NCBI GenBank assembly: GCA_902494195.1
Contig: CABUSH010000026.1
Coordinates: forward strand, 1 to 32,729
From: an uncultured Collinsella sp.
GTDB taxonomy: Bacteria; Actinomycetota; Coriobacteriia; Coriobacteriales; Coriobacteriaceae
DNA: 32,729 nucleotides
Direction: 5' to 3'
This document shows positions 7,486-15,898 of the stretch, one piece after another. Numbering within the stretch: the first letter of the stretch is position 1; the number at the start of each line of letters is the position of its first letter. The translations under genes and the position numbers were made by a program. The notes beneath the pieces are model-generated. The model was given only the letters and a program-made list of their open reading frames with translations, was not told where the DNA came from and did not search any database.

Positions 7486-7518
7486 GACCATGCAACCGCA
7501 TGGGGGATTGGAGCGTCT

Positions 7519-8310
7519 ATGCCCACACCTTCCACTGCACGCATGCACGACTTCGAGGTCGTCTCGAACCAGGAGATCGCCGACGGCATCTTCTCGCTCG
7601 TCATCTCGGCCCCCAAGCTTGCAAGTGCGCTCAAGCCCGGTCAGTTTGTGAACATTGCCGTGCCCGGCGATGCGTCCTCGCTGCTTCGCGTGCCCCTGAG
7701 CTTCTATCGCGCCGACGCCCAGGCCGGTACCGTCGAGCTGTGGTACGCCGTCGTGGGTGACGACACCCGTCGTCTGTCGCAGATGGCCCCCGGCTCCAAG
7801 TCCAACCTGTTGGGCCCTGGCGGCCGCGGCTGGCTTGTTCCCGAGGGCACCAGGAAGGCCCTGCTCGTCGCCGGTGGCATCGGCGTTCCGCCTGTGCTGT
7901 GTCTTGCCGGTATGCTTGCCGAGCAGGGCGTGGATGTTGACGTGTGCCTGGGCTTTGGCACCGCTTCCAAGGCCGTGGGTGTCGATGAGTTTCGCGCGCT
8001 GGGCGCCACGGTCAACGTTTGCACCGACGACGGCTCGCTCGGCACGCACGGTTTTTGCACCGATCCTGCCGCCGAGCTGCTCGGCGAGGGCGGCTACGAC
8101 TACGTCGCCAGCTGCGGCCCCGCTGTCATGATGAAGAAAGTCGCCGCCGCTGCCGCCGAGGCCGGTGCGTACTGCGAGGTGTCGCTTGAGCGCATGATGA
8201 GCTGTGGCTTTGGCGCCTGCAACACCTGCAATGTCGAGACGGTCGACGGTATGAAGGGTGCTTGCATGTGCGGCCCCGTGTTCGATGCTTCCAAGGTGGT
8301 GGTCTTCTAG
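7519..8310 (+). CDS. pyrK: Dihydroorotate dehydrogenase electron transfer subunit PyrK
   Basis: PyrK partners with PyrD class 1B and passes electrons from dihydroorotate to NAD+ through FAD and a [2Fe-2S] cluster. The 263-residue protein has a ferredoxin-reductase-like FAD domain (RVPLSFYRAD), a nucleotide-binding domain (LLVAGGIGVPPVL) and the C-terminal cluster cysteines C229, C234, C237 and C249 spaced C-X4-C-X2-C-X11-C. ATG 7519 follows TTGGAGCG; a second ATG eight codons later (MHDFEVV) is an alternative start. The gene overlaps pyrD by one base, as expected for subunits made in equal amounts. Confidence 0.96.
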   Translation: MPTPSTARMHDFEVVSNQEIADGIFSLVISAPKLASALKPGQFVNIAVPGDASSLLRVPLSFYRADAQAGTVELWYAVVGDDTRRLSQMAPGSKSNLLGPGGRGWLVPEGTRKALLVAGGIGVPPVLCLAGMLAEQGVDVDVCLGFGTASKAVGVDEFRALGATVNVCTDDGSLGTHGFCTDPAAELLGEGGYDYVASCGPAVMMKKVAAAAAEAGAYCEVSLERMMSCGFGACNTCNVETVDGMKGACMCGPVFDASKVVVF

Positions 8311-9233
8311 TGGGTACCGTGAACATGGCCGTCGATTTCGGCGGCGTCAAGATGCAGAACCCCATCAACACCGCAGCCGGTACTTTTGGTTACGGTTGGC
8401 AGTTCCAGAACTTCTTTGATGTTTCCCAGCTGGGCGCCATCACCACCAAGGGTTGCGCTGCCGAGCCCTGGCCCGGCAACCCCGCGCCCCGCATGGCCGA
8501 GATCCCCGGCGGTATGATCAACTCCGTGGGCCTTCAGAACCCCGGCGTGGCCGCCTTTGCCCGCGAGTCCGGTCCGTGGCTCGAACAGCTGTCCAAGGAC
8601 GGCTGCCAGGTCATCTGTCAGGTTGCCGGCCACTCCGTTGACGAGTTTGTCCGCGCGCTCGAGATGTATGTCGAGCTGTGCCCCTGGGCTGCCGGCTACG
8701 AGATCAACGTGAGCTGCCCTAATATCGCCGCCGGCGGTGCCGCCATGGGCTCTACGCCCGAGGGCGCCTCATCCGTTATGGCTGCCTGCCGCAAGGTGAC
8801 CGATAAGCCGCTGTTCGTGAAGATGGCGCCGGTCAACGTCGCCGAGATTGCCAAGGCCCTCGAGGCTGCCGGCGCCGACGGCCTTTCGGTCATCAACTCC
8901 ATTCAGGGCATGGCCATCGACGTCCATACCCGCAAGTCCCGCGTGGCCAAGCCCAAGGGCGGCCTTTCGGGCCCGCTGTGCCACCACATCGCCGTGCGCA
9001 TGGTCTGGGAGGTTGCCCAGGCCGTCGATATCCCCATCAACGGCGTCGGCGGTGTCATGACCGGCGAGGATGCGGCCGAGTTTATCCTGGCCGGCGCCAC
9101 CTGCGTGTCGGTCGGCATGGCCAACTTCGTCGATCCGTGCGCTTCGCTCAAGATCGCGCACGAGCTCGAGGCCTGGGCTGAGTCCCAAGGCGTGAAGGAC
9201 ATCAACGAACTGGTAGGTGCTTTCGAATGCTAG
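8310..9233 (+). CDS. pyrD: Dihydroorotate dehydrogenase catalytic subunit, class 1B
   Basis: Oxidises dihydroorotate to orotate with FMN. The 307-residue protein has the class 1 catalytic cysteine in YEINVSCPNI (C136) and FMN-site segments NTAAGTFGYG and INGVGGVMTGEDA. The adjacent pyrK makes this the NAD-dependent PyrDB type, suited to anaerobic life. GTG 8310 overlaps the pyrK stop (TAGTG) and follows AAGGTGGTGG by about 6 bases. GTG 8319 and ATG 8325 are weaker alternatives. The 3' end overlaps pyrF by 7 bases. Confidence 0.96.
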   Translation: MGTVNMAVDFGGVKMQNPINTAAGTFGYGWQFQNFFDVSQLGAITTKGCAAEPWPGNPAPRMAEIPGGMINSVGLQNPGVAAFARESGPWLEQLSKDGCQVICQVAGHSVDEFVRALEMYVELCPWAAGYEINVSCPNIAAGGAAMGSTPEGASSVMAACRKVTDKPLFVKMAPVNVAEIAKALEAAGADGLSVINSIQGMAIDVHTRKSRVAKPKGGLSGPLCHHIAVRMVWEVAQAVDIPINGVGGVMTGEDAAEFILAGATCVSVGMANFVDPCASLKIAHELEAWAESQGVKDINELVGAFEC

Positions 9234-9943
9234 AGACCGATGCCCGCGACCGCGTAATCGTCGCTCTCGACTGCGACCGCGAGCGTGCGCTCGAGCTCGC
9301 CCACGAGCTTTCGGGCCATGCCGCCTGGCTTAAGGTTGGCATGACGCTCTATTACGCTGAGGGCCCCGAGATCGTCAAGACCTTTAAGGACCTGGGCTTT
9401 AAGGTCTTCCTTGATCTTAAGTTCCATGATATTCCGCATCAGGTTCGCGGTGCCGCCCGTTCGGCCTCGCTTGCCGGTGCCGACCTGCTCTCGGTTCACG
9501 GCTTGGGTTCGGGCGCCATGCTCGCTGCCTGCCGCGAGGGTGCCGAGGAGGCGCGCGAGGACCGCGCCAAGCTCGTCGCCATCACCGTGCTCACGAGCAT
9601 GAATCAGGATGCCTTGAGCGAGATCGGCGTCGAGTCGCCCGTGGCCGAGGAGGCCGCCCGCCTGGCAAAGCTCGCTCAGGCCAACGGCATCGATGGCATC
9701 GTGTGCTCGCCGATGGAGGCTCACGACATGCGTGAGCTGCTGGGCCCTGATGCCCTGATCGTGACTCCGGGTGTGCGTCCGGTGGGTGCCGCCCTTGGTG
9801 ACCAGTCCCGCGTGGCGACGCCTTCCCAGGCTATCGAGCGTGGCGCAAGCCACATTGTGGTGGGCCGTCCCATCACCGGTGCCGACGATCCGGTTGCCGC
9901 CTTTGACGCCATTGTCGCCGAGCTGGTCGAAAACGTCGCGTAA
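9227..9943 (+). CDS. pyrF: Orotidine 5'-phosphate decarboxylase
   Basis: Last step of UMP synthesis, decarboxylating OMP. The 238-residue TIM-barrel protein has the catalytic array DLKFHDIP (D63, K65, D68), the substrate lysine K36 in WLKVG and the phosphate-binding end VVGRPIT, all typical of group I enzymes. ATG 9227 overlaps the pyrD stop by 7 bases. It is the last gene of the pyr operon. pyrE, which makes its substrate OMP and often sits beside pyrF, is not found here. Confidence 0.97.
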   Translation: MLETDARDRVIVALDCDRERALELAHELSGHAAWLKVGMTLYYAEGPEIVKTFKDLGFKVFLDLKFHDIPHQVRGAARSASLAGADLLSVHGLGSGAMLAACREGAEEAREDRAKLVAITVLTSMNQDALSEIGVESPVAEEAARLAKLAQANGIDGIVCSPMEAHDMRELLGPDALIVTPGVRPVGAALGDQSRVATPSQAIERGASHIVVGRPITGADDPVAAFDAIVAELVENVA

Positions 9944-9988
9944 AAGATTCCCCTAAGTCACCACTTTTGGGTTTCATTAGCACAAAAT

Positions 9989-10046
9989 AGCCCCTGTGCC
10001 TGCGTAAACTTTCCCATCCTTTGTGTGGAATCGCAGGTCAGGGGCT
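9989..10046 (+). terminator. Nested stem-loop after pyrF, probable operon end
   Basis: AGCCCCTG (9989-9996) pairs with CAGGGGCT (10039-10046). Inside it CCTGCG (9999-10004) pairs with CGCAGG (10032-10037), and TTCC pairs with GGAA further in. Only a short TTAACTTT follows, so this is a weak intrinsic terminator or a structured 3' end. It separates pyrF from the mihF promoters. Confidence 0.5.
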
Positions 10047-10065
10047 TAACTTTGGGCGCAGTATA

Positions 10066-10094
10066 TTGCACTTTTTGCGGGTATCGTCTAACCT
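10066..10094 (+). promoter_or_regulatory. mihF promoter P1 (TTGCAC-N17-TAACCT)
   Basis: A sigma-70-like pair with 17-bp spacing about 90 bases upstream of mihF, just after the nested stem-loop. Confidence 0.5.
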
Positions 10095-10129
10095 ATGGAG
10101 CCGCGATTGGGCATTTTGTACGTTCTACG

Positions 10130-10138
10130 TGCTAAAAT
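10130..10138 (+). promoter_or_regulatory. mihF promoter P2, extended -10 (TGCTAAAAT)
   Basis: An extended -10 element about 45 bases upstream of the mihF ATG, without a good -35. Its layout resembles the rpmB, rpsT and adhE promoters in this window. Confidence 0.5.
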
Positions 10139-10182
10139 GCCAATTATTGAATCAGATATAACCCAACTATTTGGAGGTACGA

Positions 10183-10491
10183 ATGGCACTCCCTCAGCTT
10201 ACCGATGAGCAGCGCAAGCAGGCTCTTGAGAAGGCTGCTGCCGCACGTCACGCCCGCGCTGAGCTTCGCGAGCAGATCAAGAAGGGCGAGAAGTCCCTCG
10301 AGTCCGTGCTCAACTCCGATGACCCCATCGCTTCCCGCATGAAGGTTTCCACCCTCATCGAGTCTCTCCCTGGTTATGGCAAGGCCAAGGCCGCCAAGAT
10401 CATGGAGGAGCTCGGTATCTCCGCTACCCGTCGCGTCCAGGGCCTCGGCGTCCGTCAGCGCGAGCAGCTCCTCGAGCAGCTGACCAAATAA
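10183..10491 (+). CDS. mihF: Integration host factor, actinobacterial type (mIHF)
   Basis: A small nucleoid-associated DNA-binding protein of the actinobacterial mIHF family, unrelated to the proteobacterial IHF/HU fold. The 102 residues show a basic, helical N-terminal half (KAAAARHARAELREQIKKGE) and the helix-two-turn-helix segment IESLPGYGKAKAAKIMEELGI, followed by the TRRVQGLGVRQREQLL tail. ATG 10183 follows TTTGGAGGTACGA. The gene sits directly before gmk and rpoZ, an order also known from other actinobacteria, and has two candidate promoters in the preceding 120 bases. Its presence is one of the clearest taxonomic clues in the window. Confidence 0.93.
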   Translation: MALPQLTDEQRKQALEKAAAARHARAELREQIKKGEKSLESVLNSDDPIASRMKVSTLIESLPGYGKAKAAKIMEELGISATRRVQGLGVRQREQLLEQLTK

Positions 10492-11061
10492 GTGAGCGCT
10501 CAGGATTCCAAGCTCTTTGTGATTTCTGGACCGTCAGGCGCAGGCAAGGGTACGCTCGTCACTCGTGTGCGCGAGCGCCGCTCGAACCTGGGCCTGACGG
10601 TTTCGGCTACCACGCGAGCACCACGAAAAGGTGAGGTCGACGGCGTCAACTACTTTTTTCTGACGCGCGAGGAGTTCGACCGCCGCGTGGCAAACGGTGA
10701 GTTTGTTGAGTGGGCCGAGGTCCACGGTAACTGCTACGGCACGTTGGTGAGCGAGGTCACATCCAAGCTCGCCTCGGGCGCGTCTCTGATTTTGGAGATC
10801 GATGTCCAGGGCGCCCTGCAGGTGAAGGAACGTTTTCCCGAGGCCGTGCTGATCTTTATCAAGCCGCCTTCGCTTGAGGTACTCCGCGAGCGTCTAGTCG
10901 GTCGCGGTACCGAGACGCCCGAGACGATTGAGCTGCGTATGGCAAACGCCGCCAATGAGCTTGCCCTTGCCGACCGCTACGACGACGTCGTGGTTAATGA
11001 CGATCTCGACCGCGCGACCGATGAGCTCGTTCGCGTTCTCGATATGCATGAAAGGATCTGA
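10492..11061 (+). CDS. gmk: Guanylate kinase
   Basis: Phosphorylates GMP to GDP with ATP. The 189-residue protein has the P-loop GPSGAGKGT (residues 13-21), the GMP-binding stretch SATTRAPRKGEVDGVNYFF and the family lid region VGRGTETPETIELRM. Its GTG start begins on the base after the mihF stop (TAAGTG), so translation is probably coupled; no separate strong ribosome binding site is visible. It lies between mihF and rpoZ. Confidence 0.97.
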   Translation: MSAQDSKLFVISGPSGAGKGTLVTRVRERRSNLGLTVSATTRAPRKGEVDGVNYFFLTREEFDRRVANGEFVEWAEVHGNCYGTLVSEVTSKLASGASLILEIDVQGALQVKERFPEAVLIFIKPPSLEVLRERLVGRGTETPETIELRMANAANELALADRYDDVVVNDDLDRATDELVRVLDMHERI

Positions 11062-11066
11062 GGTCC

Positions 11067-11348
11067 GTGTCCGTTGTAAAGCCTTGCATTGACGATCTTC
11101 TGGAGAAGACCGATCACAACCGCTTCCTGCTCGCTTCGCTTGCCTCCAAGCGCGCCTGCGATATTAACAGCATGCTGCGTGGCCAGCACAACCGCGTGCT
11201 TGCCGTCCAGGATGTCGATGACATCACTATCGGGCTTTCCGGTGCCGATACCATTTCGATGGCTATGGACGAGATTGTCGACGGCGACATCTCTTACGAC
11301 GAGGCCCGTTACGAGAAGGCGCTCGGCCACAAGGTTGCTGAAGCCTAA
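11067..11348 (+). CDS. rpoZ: RNA polymerase omega subunit
   Basis: A 93-residue omega chain that helps assemble RNA polymerase around beta-prime. The N-terminal KPCIDDLLEKTDHNRFLLASLASKRA core contains the conserved family stretch, followed by an acidic segment DEIVDGDISYDEARYEKAL. GTG 11067 comes 5 bases after the gmk stop and follows AAAGGATCTGAGG. gmk-rpoZ pairing is widely conserved. Its stop is immediately followed by the thiI ATG. Confidence 0.95.
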   Translation: MSVVKPCIDDLLEKTDHNRFLLASLASKRACDINSMLRGQHNRVLAVQDVDDITIGLSGADTISMAMDEIVDGDISYDEARYEKALGHKVAEA

Positions 11349-12593
11349 ATGGCGGCTCGCGTCTGCCTGGTCCACTATCACGAGGTTGGACTGAAGGGTA
11401 AGAACCGCGCACATTTTGAGCATATCCTCATGGATAACATCAAGGCGGCCTTGGCCGCCTTTTCCGTGAATGCCGTGTCTCGAATTTCCGGTTATATCCT
11501 CGTGACCTTTAACGAGCATCAGGCCGACGAGGCGGCGCGTGTCATTCGCACCGTTCCCGGCGTTGCTCGTGTGTCTTTGGCGTATCACACCAATCGCGAC
11601 CCTCAGGAGTACTGTGCCGCCGCCGTGAAGGCGCTGCTCGAGTTTGGTTCCTTCGATTCGTTTAAGGTGCACGCCAAGCGCTCCAATACCGATTATGAGC
11701 TCACCTCGATTGACATCAATCGTCAGGTGGGCGAGGTGCTGTGCGAGGCCTTCCCCGATAAAAAGGTTCAAATGCACGACCCCGATGCGATGGTGCACGT
11801 ACTGGTGGTCCAGGGTAGCGTTTATGTGTACGCGCGCTCCGAGCGCGGCGTGGGCGGTCTGCCGGTGGGTTCTGCCGGCAAGGTCGTGACGCTGCTGTCG
11901 TCGGGTATTGATTCTCCGGTGGCAACCTGGATGCTCGCGCGTCGCGGCGCGGTGTGCGTGCCGGTACATTTCTCAGGTCGTCCGCAGACGCCCGACACGA
12001 GCGAGTATTTGGTGCAGGACATCATTCGTGCGCTTGAGCCGGGTGTCCAGATCGGCCGCCTGTACGTGGTGCCGTTTGGCGACTGCCAGCGTGAGATTTC
12101 GGTCACCTGTCCCAGCAACCTGCGCGTGATCATGTATCGCCGCATCATGTATTCGGTTGCCGAGCGTATCGCGCATATCGAGGGCGCCAAGGCCATCGTG
12201 ACCGGCGAGTCGCTCGGTCAGGTTGCCTCCCAGACGCTCGAGAATATCATGGCCGTCAACGAGGCCGTGAAGATTCCCGTGTTCCGTCCGCTCATCGGGT
12301 CCGACAAGCAGGAGATCATTGCGCGCGCTCAGGAGATCGGCACGTTCGATATTTCCACCGAGGCGGCGCCCGACTGCTGCACGCTGTTTATGCCGCGTCG
12401 TCCCGAGACGCACGCCAAACTCGATGCCGTGCACGAGGCCTGGGAGCTGTTCGACCACGAGGAGATGATCGAGCGTCTGCTTAAGCAGACCGAGTACATT
12501 GACTTCTCCAGCAACACGTATAAGGCCCCTAAGACCTTAAAACGCAAACATTCGGAGCTTGCTCCGCGTGAGATTTACCAAGATCACGAGTAA
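11349..12593 (+). CDS. thiI: tRNA 4-thiouridine sulfurtransferase ThiI
   Basis: Transfers sulfur to uridine 8 of tRNA and, in many bacteria, serves thiamin thiazole synthesis. The 414-residue protein has an N-terminal ferredoxin-like region, a THUMP domain (about residues 60-165) and a PP-loop ATP pyrophosphatase with SSGIDSP at 184-190. The conserved PDCCTLFMP segment that carries the acceptor cysteine is present. It lacks the C-terminal rhodanese domain of E. coli ThiI, so sulfur must arrive directly from a cysteine desulfurase, as in Bacillus. ATG 11349 starts right after the rpoZ stop; the gene closes the mihF-gmk-rpoZ-thiI operon. Confidence 0.95.
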   Translation: MAARVCLVHYHEVGLKGKNRAHFEHILMDNIKAALAAFSVNAVSRISGYILVTFNEHQADEAARVIRTVPGVARVSLAYHTNRDPQEYCAAAVKALLEFGSFDSFKVHAKRSNTDYELTSIDINRQVGEVLCEAFPDKKVQMHDPDAMVHVLVVQGSVYVYARSERGVGGLPVGSAGKVVTLLSSGIDSPVATWMLARRGAVCVPVHFSGRPQTPDTSEYLVQDIIRALEPGVQIGRLYVVPFGDCQREISVTCPSNLRVIMYRRIMYSVAERIAHIEGAKAIVTGESLGQVASQTLENIMAVNEAVKIPVFRPLIGSDKQEIIARAQEIGTFDISTEAAPDCCTLFMPRRPETHAKLDAVHEAWELFDHEEMIERLLKQTEYIDFSSNTYKAPKTLKRKHSELAPREIYQDHE

Positions 12594-12604
12594 ATTTGTG
12601 CATA

Positions 12605-12636
12605 GGCCGACGATGCGCCTGCATCGTCGGCCTTTT
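12605..12636 (+). terminator. Rho-independent terminator after thiI
   Basis: A perfect 12-bp stem (12605-12616 with 12621-12632), GC-rich, tetraloop GCCT, followed by TTTT. It ends the mihF-thiI operon. Confidence 0.9.
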
Positions 12637-12737
12637 GCTATCTGGGCATTTTGCGGCTAAGTGTTCATTTGCTGACGTGTGCCTGAATAAATGGACAGAT
12701 TTGTGCAAGGTTTTGGTCGGTTTTTGGTTTGACCGTT

Positions 12738-12749
12738 AAAACCGGTTTT
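12738..12749. promoter_or_regulatory. Palindrome AAAACCGGTTTT upstream of comEA
   Basis: A perfect 12-bp palindrome 57 bases before the comEA ATG, preceded by TTGACC (12729-12734), which could be a -35. No convincing -10 at 17 bp was found. It may be an operator for the competence genes; function unknown. Confidence 0.3.
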
Positions 12750-12806
12750 GGAGCGTGGCTGTTGTGGAGCTCCTTTCCTGACACGATGGTGTTGGGAGGT
12801 TTTGCT

Positions 12807-13520
12807 ATGGCGCAGCGCGAACAACACGAACGAGTCAAACGGATGGACCGCTTGGCGGACAAGCTGTTCGGTCATAAGGCAGTGGTGATGGCGATACTGG
12901 TCGTCATTGCGATGGCGAGTGGACTGGCGATGGCGAACCTTGGCGGCGGTGCCGGTGGCGTGTCGTTTGAGCGCACTGACGGTTCAGGCTCGTTGGTGGA
13001 GCCGGGATCCGGTGATGCCTCGAGCGGAAAGACATCCGAAGGTTCTTCGGCTAAGGCTTCTGCCGCGGCAGAGGTCTATGTCGATGTCGACGGCGCCGTT
13101 GTGTCGCCCGGTGTATATCGTCTCAAGGACGGCGCGCGGGTGGCTCAGGCGATTGATGCCGCCGGCGGGCTTACGCCCGAGGCAGACGTTACGGGGCTTA
13201 ACCGGGCATCCAAGGTCACTGATGGACAAAAAATCCACGTTCCAACGGTGGGGGAGCAGCAGGCGTCCATTGCGGAAGCCGGTGTTGATGGTGGGGCTTC
13301 CGCATCATTGGGCGTGAGTGGCGCAACGGGCCTAGTCAACATCAATACGGCAAGCGCGGCAGAGCTGCAGACGCTCTCGGGCATCGGTCCCTCCATGGCA
13401 CAGTCGATTATCGATGAGCGGACAAAGAACGGTGCTTTTGCCTCGGTTGACGATCTGATGCGTGTGTCGGGAATCGGCGAGAAGAAGCTTGCCAAAATCA
13501 AAGATTGCATCTGCGTATGA
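12807..13520 (+). CDS. comEA: Competence DNA receptor ComEA
   Basis: Membrane-anchored protein that binds incoming double-stranded DNA and hands it to ComEC. The 237 residues show a basic N-terminus, one transmembrane helix (about 25-43), a Ser/Gly/Ala-rich linker, an SLBB beta-grasp domain (about 88-146, VYVDVDGAVVSPGVY) and a C-terminal helix-hairpin-helix DNA-binding pair with SGIGP (191-195) and SGIGE (221-225). ATG 12807 follows GGGAGG at good spacing; upstream in-frame starts lack a binding site. The stop overlaps the comEC start (ATGA), so the two are co-expressed. Natural transformation needs further genes not in this window. Confidence 0.94.
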   Translation: MAQREQHERVKRMDRLADKLFGHKAVVMAILVVIAMASGLAMANLGGGAGGVSFERTDGSGSLVEPGSGDASSGKTSEGSSAKASAAAEVYVDVDGAVVSPGVYRLKDGARVAQAIDAAGGLTPEADVTGLNRASKVTDGQKIHVPTVGEQQASIAEAGVDGGASASLGVSGATGLVNINTASAAELQTLSGIGPSMAQSIIDERTKNGAFASVDDLMRVSGIGEKKLAKIKDCICV

Positions 13521-15820
13521 GTGCGACCGAGCGCGAGCATGTGATGCCTCCGCGGCCCCTGATGCCGTGGACGATGGCCCTGTGTGCCGGCATGTGCATG
13601 AGCTGCGCCTCGGTGCTCAACGTGGCCGCTGATGCGCTGCTGAGGGAGCGGGCGCCGGCGGTCGGGCTGCTATGGGCCATTCCCGTTGCGGCGGCGGTAT
13701 TCGTTGTGCTGGCTCAATCTTGTGCGCGGCTTGCCCCTTTGAAGTGGTGGTTGTATGCCGCGTCCGTCGGTCTCGTGGCGGGAGCGGTCGTCTCGGCGTG
13801 GTGGGCTGTGGGTGCGCTCAGCGCCTCGAAGGCGCTCGACGGTCGAGCGGCAAGCGGCCTCGAGTTTATCGTGCAGGGCGATCCATCCATAAACGACGAC
13901 GTGTATTCCTATACCTGCGAGGCACGCGCGGACGGTAAGAACTTGGCAACGGTTCGCCTATCGTGCGACCGCGAGCTCAAGGTCGGGGCGCACGTGCGTG
14001 TTATCGGTCGCGTTTCACGTTTTGAGAACGATGCGTATGGACGATCGCGCGTGCTCCGAGGCGAGGTATGCAAGGTAAAAGCCGTTCGGATTGTGTCGGT
14101 CGATGAGGGCTCTCCGGGGCCGCTGCTTCGTCTGCGAAATGGGCTGCTTGCGTCCATCGCGCCTGCGACCGACCCGGCGCGTGCACTCATAGCCGGTGTC
14201 GTCTGCGGTCGTTCGGCCGAGCTGCGCGCCCAGTCGGCGGGCGATTGGTTTTCGGTGACGGGAACGGCGCATCTTATAGCCGTCTCCGGCAGCCATTTGG
14301 CTATCGTGGGGTTTGTAATCGAGGGCGTATTGCAAAAGACTCGCTGCTCACGTGGTCTTCAGCGGGCGATATTGGCGATAACGCTTGTGGGCTACGCTGT
14401 CTTTACGGGCGCGTCTCCCTCGGCCGTGCGCGCGTGCTGCATGGTGTTCGCGACGCTTGTCGTAAACGGCGCGGGGCGTCGCCGGCACGGCGCATCGGCA
14501 CTCTTCGTAACCATGTCCATCTTTGTGCTACTGCGGCCGACGGTGCTGTTCGAGATGGGCTTTCAGCTTTCATGTGCCAGCGTCTTTGCCATTCTGTGCT
14601 TTTGCCCCTATGCGACCTTCGCTTTGGGTGAGCTGAGTGTGCCATCGGGCGTTGCAAGCATGCTTTCCGTCACGCTGTGCTCGCAACTGGCGACTCTTCC
14701 CATTACCATTCCCGCCTTCGGTACGTTCTCGCTCATTGCTCCGTTGGCAAATGCGGTCATCGGTCCGGTGGTGAGCGTACTGCTTGCTGTGTCCATCGTG
14801 CTGGTTCCCTTTTCGCTCGTGGCACCGTTGCGGACTTGGGCGCTCGTTGTGCCCATGATTGCCGCCCGTTGCGCGCTGTTTTTCGAGCAGCTGTTTGCCG
14901 CCGTGCCGGGTGCATCCGTGAGCGTGCCGCCCGATAGCATGTGGATTTACCTAGTGCCGTGTTTGCTGGCGGTTCTGCTTGTCCGGTGGCCGCGTCCCCG
15001 TGCACGTCCTATGGCGGTGGGGCTTGCATGCCTGGTGCTCTTGGCTGCGATTCCGTACGTCTACTGGGATCGATTCGCTCCGCCTTCGGTGACGGTGCTC
15101 GATGTGGGCCAGGCGGATGCGATTCTTATCCGCCAGGGCGGCGTAGTAGCGCTCGTCGACTGCGGGCTCGACGAGCGCGTGGTGGCGGCGTTGGTTCGCA
15201 ATAACGTGCACCATATCGATGCCGTCTTTGTTACGCATTGGGATGAGGACCACTGGGGTGGTCTGCCTGCCGTGCTCGAACAGTTTTCGGTTGGAACGAT
15301 TGCCGTGGCGGCTGATGCGCTGGAGGATGCTCCTGCCGAAGTATTGAACCGACCTGGCGTGGAGTATCGGCAGGTGCGCCGTGGGGATACGGTTGACATC
15401 GGCTCATTTTGCGCTCGCGTGATGTGGCCATTCGAGTCCGTGGATGGCGAGGGAAATGAGGACTCGCTTGTCCTGCTACTCTCTTATGTTCAGGAAGGCA
15501 AGGGCCTGCGTATGCTCCTCACCGGCGATGCCGAGCTCGACCAAGAACGGGAATTCGTGCAGGAGGTGGGGGATATCGATGTCCTTAAACTTGGGCATCA
15601 CGGCTCCAAGGTTTCAGTTGATGGTGAGTTGCTGGACGTCCTGAAGCCCGAGCTTTCCCTCGCGAGCGCGGGCGAGGGGAATCGATACGGTCATCCGTCC
15701 GATGTCTGCATCGATGCCGTGAGGGAAGCGGGCGGCGTGTTCGCGTGCACCATCGAACACGGCGACATTACCGTTACGCCGACTGAGAATGGCTTTGCGA
15801 TGCGATGCCAGCGACCGTGA
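13517..15820 (+). CDS. comEC: Competence DNA channel ComEC/Rec2
   Basis: Polytopic membrane protein that conducts one DNA strand into the cytoplasm. The 767 residues include N-terminal membrane helices, an extracytoplasmic OB-like part (about 120-200), the ComEC core with HLIAVSGSHLAIVG and SAVRACCM, further helices, and a C-terminal metallo-beta-lactamase domain with THWDEDHWGG and LKLGHHGSK. The metal ligands are intact, so the nuclease-like domain may be active. ATG 13517 overlaps the comEA stop by four bases (ATGA); a TTG four codons upstream is less likely. GC content is high as in its neighbours. holA follows after its own promoter. Confidence 0.94.
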   Translation: MSATEREHVMPPRPLMPWTMALCAGMCMSCASVLNVAADALLRERAPAVGLLWAIPVAAAVFVVLAQSCARLAPLKWWLYAASVGLVAGAVVSAWWAVGALSASKALDGRAASGLEFIVQGDPSINDDVYSYTCEARADGKNLATVRLSCDRELKVGAHVRVIGRVSRFENDAYGRSRVLRGEVCKVKAVRIVSVDEGSPGPLLRLRNGLLASIAPATDPARALIAGVVCGRSAELRAQSAGDWFSVTGTAHLIAVSGSHLAIVGFVIEGVLQKTRCSRGLQRAILAITLVGYAVFTGASPSAVRACCMVFATLVVNGAGRRRHGASALFVTMSIFVLLRPTVLFEMGFQLSCASVFAILCFCPYATFALGELSVPSGVASMLSVTLCSQLATLPITIPAFGTFSLIAPLANAVIGPVVSVLLAVSIVLVPFSLVAPLRTWALVVPMIAARCALFFEQLFAAVPGASVSVPPDSMWIYLVPCLLAVLLVRWPRPRARPMAVGLACLVLLAAIPYVYWDRFAPPSVTVLDVGQADAILIRQGGVVALVDCGLDERVVAALVRNNVHHIDAVFVTHWDEDHWGGLPAVLEQFSVGTIAVAADALEDAPAEVLNRPGVEYRQVRRGDTVDIGSFCARVMWPFESVDGEGNEDSLVLLLSYVQEGKGLRMLLTGDAELDQEREFVQEVGDIDVLKLGHHGSKVSVDGELLDVLKPELSLASAGEGNRYGHPSDVCIDAVREAGGVFACTIEHGDITVTPTENGFAMRCQRP

Positions 15821-15828
15821 CGACGTCG

Positions 15829-15858
15829 TTGGCGTGTGGTGGGCCCCTGGGCTAGAAT
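15829..15858 (+). promoter_or_regulatory. holA promoter (TTGGCG-N18-TAGAAT)
   Basis: TTGGCG (15829-15834) and TAGAAT (15853-15858), 18 bp apart, lie just after the comEC stop, giving a leader of about 35 bases to the holA ATG. Confidence 0.55.
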
Positions 15859-15898
15859 GGCACGGAACGAATACGAAGACCTGCGGGAGGGGAGCGCA

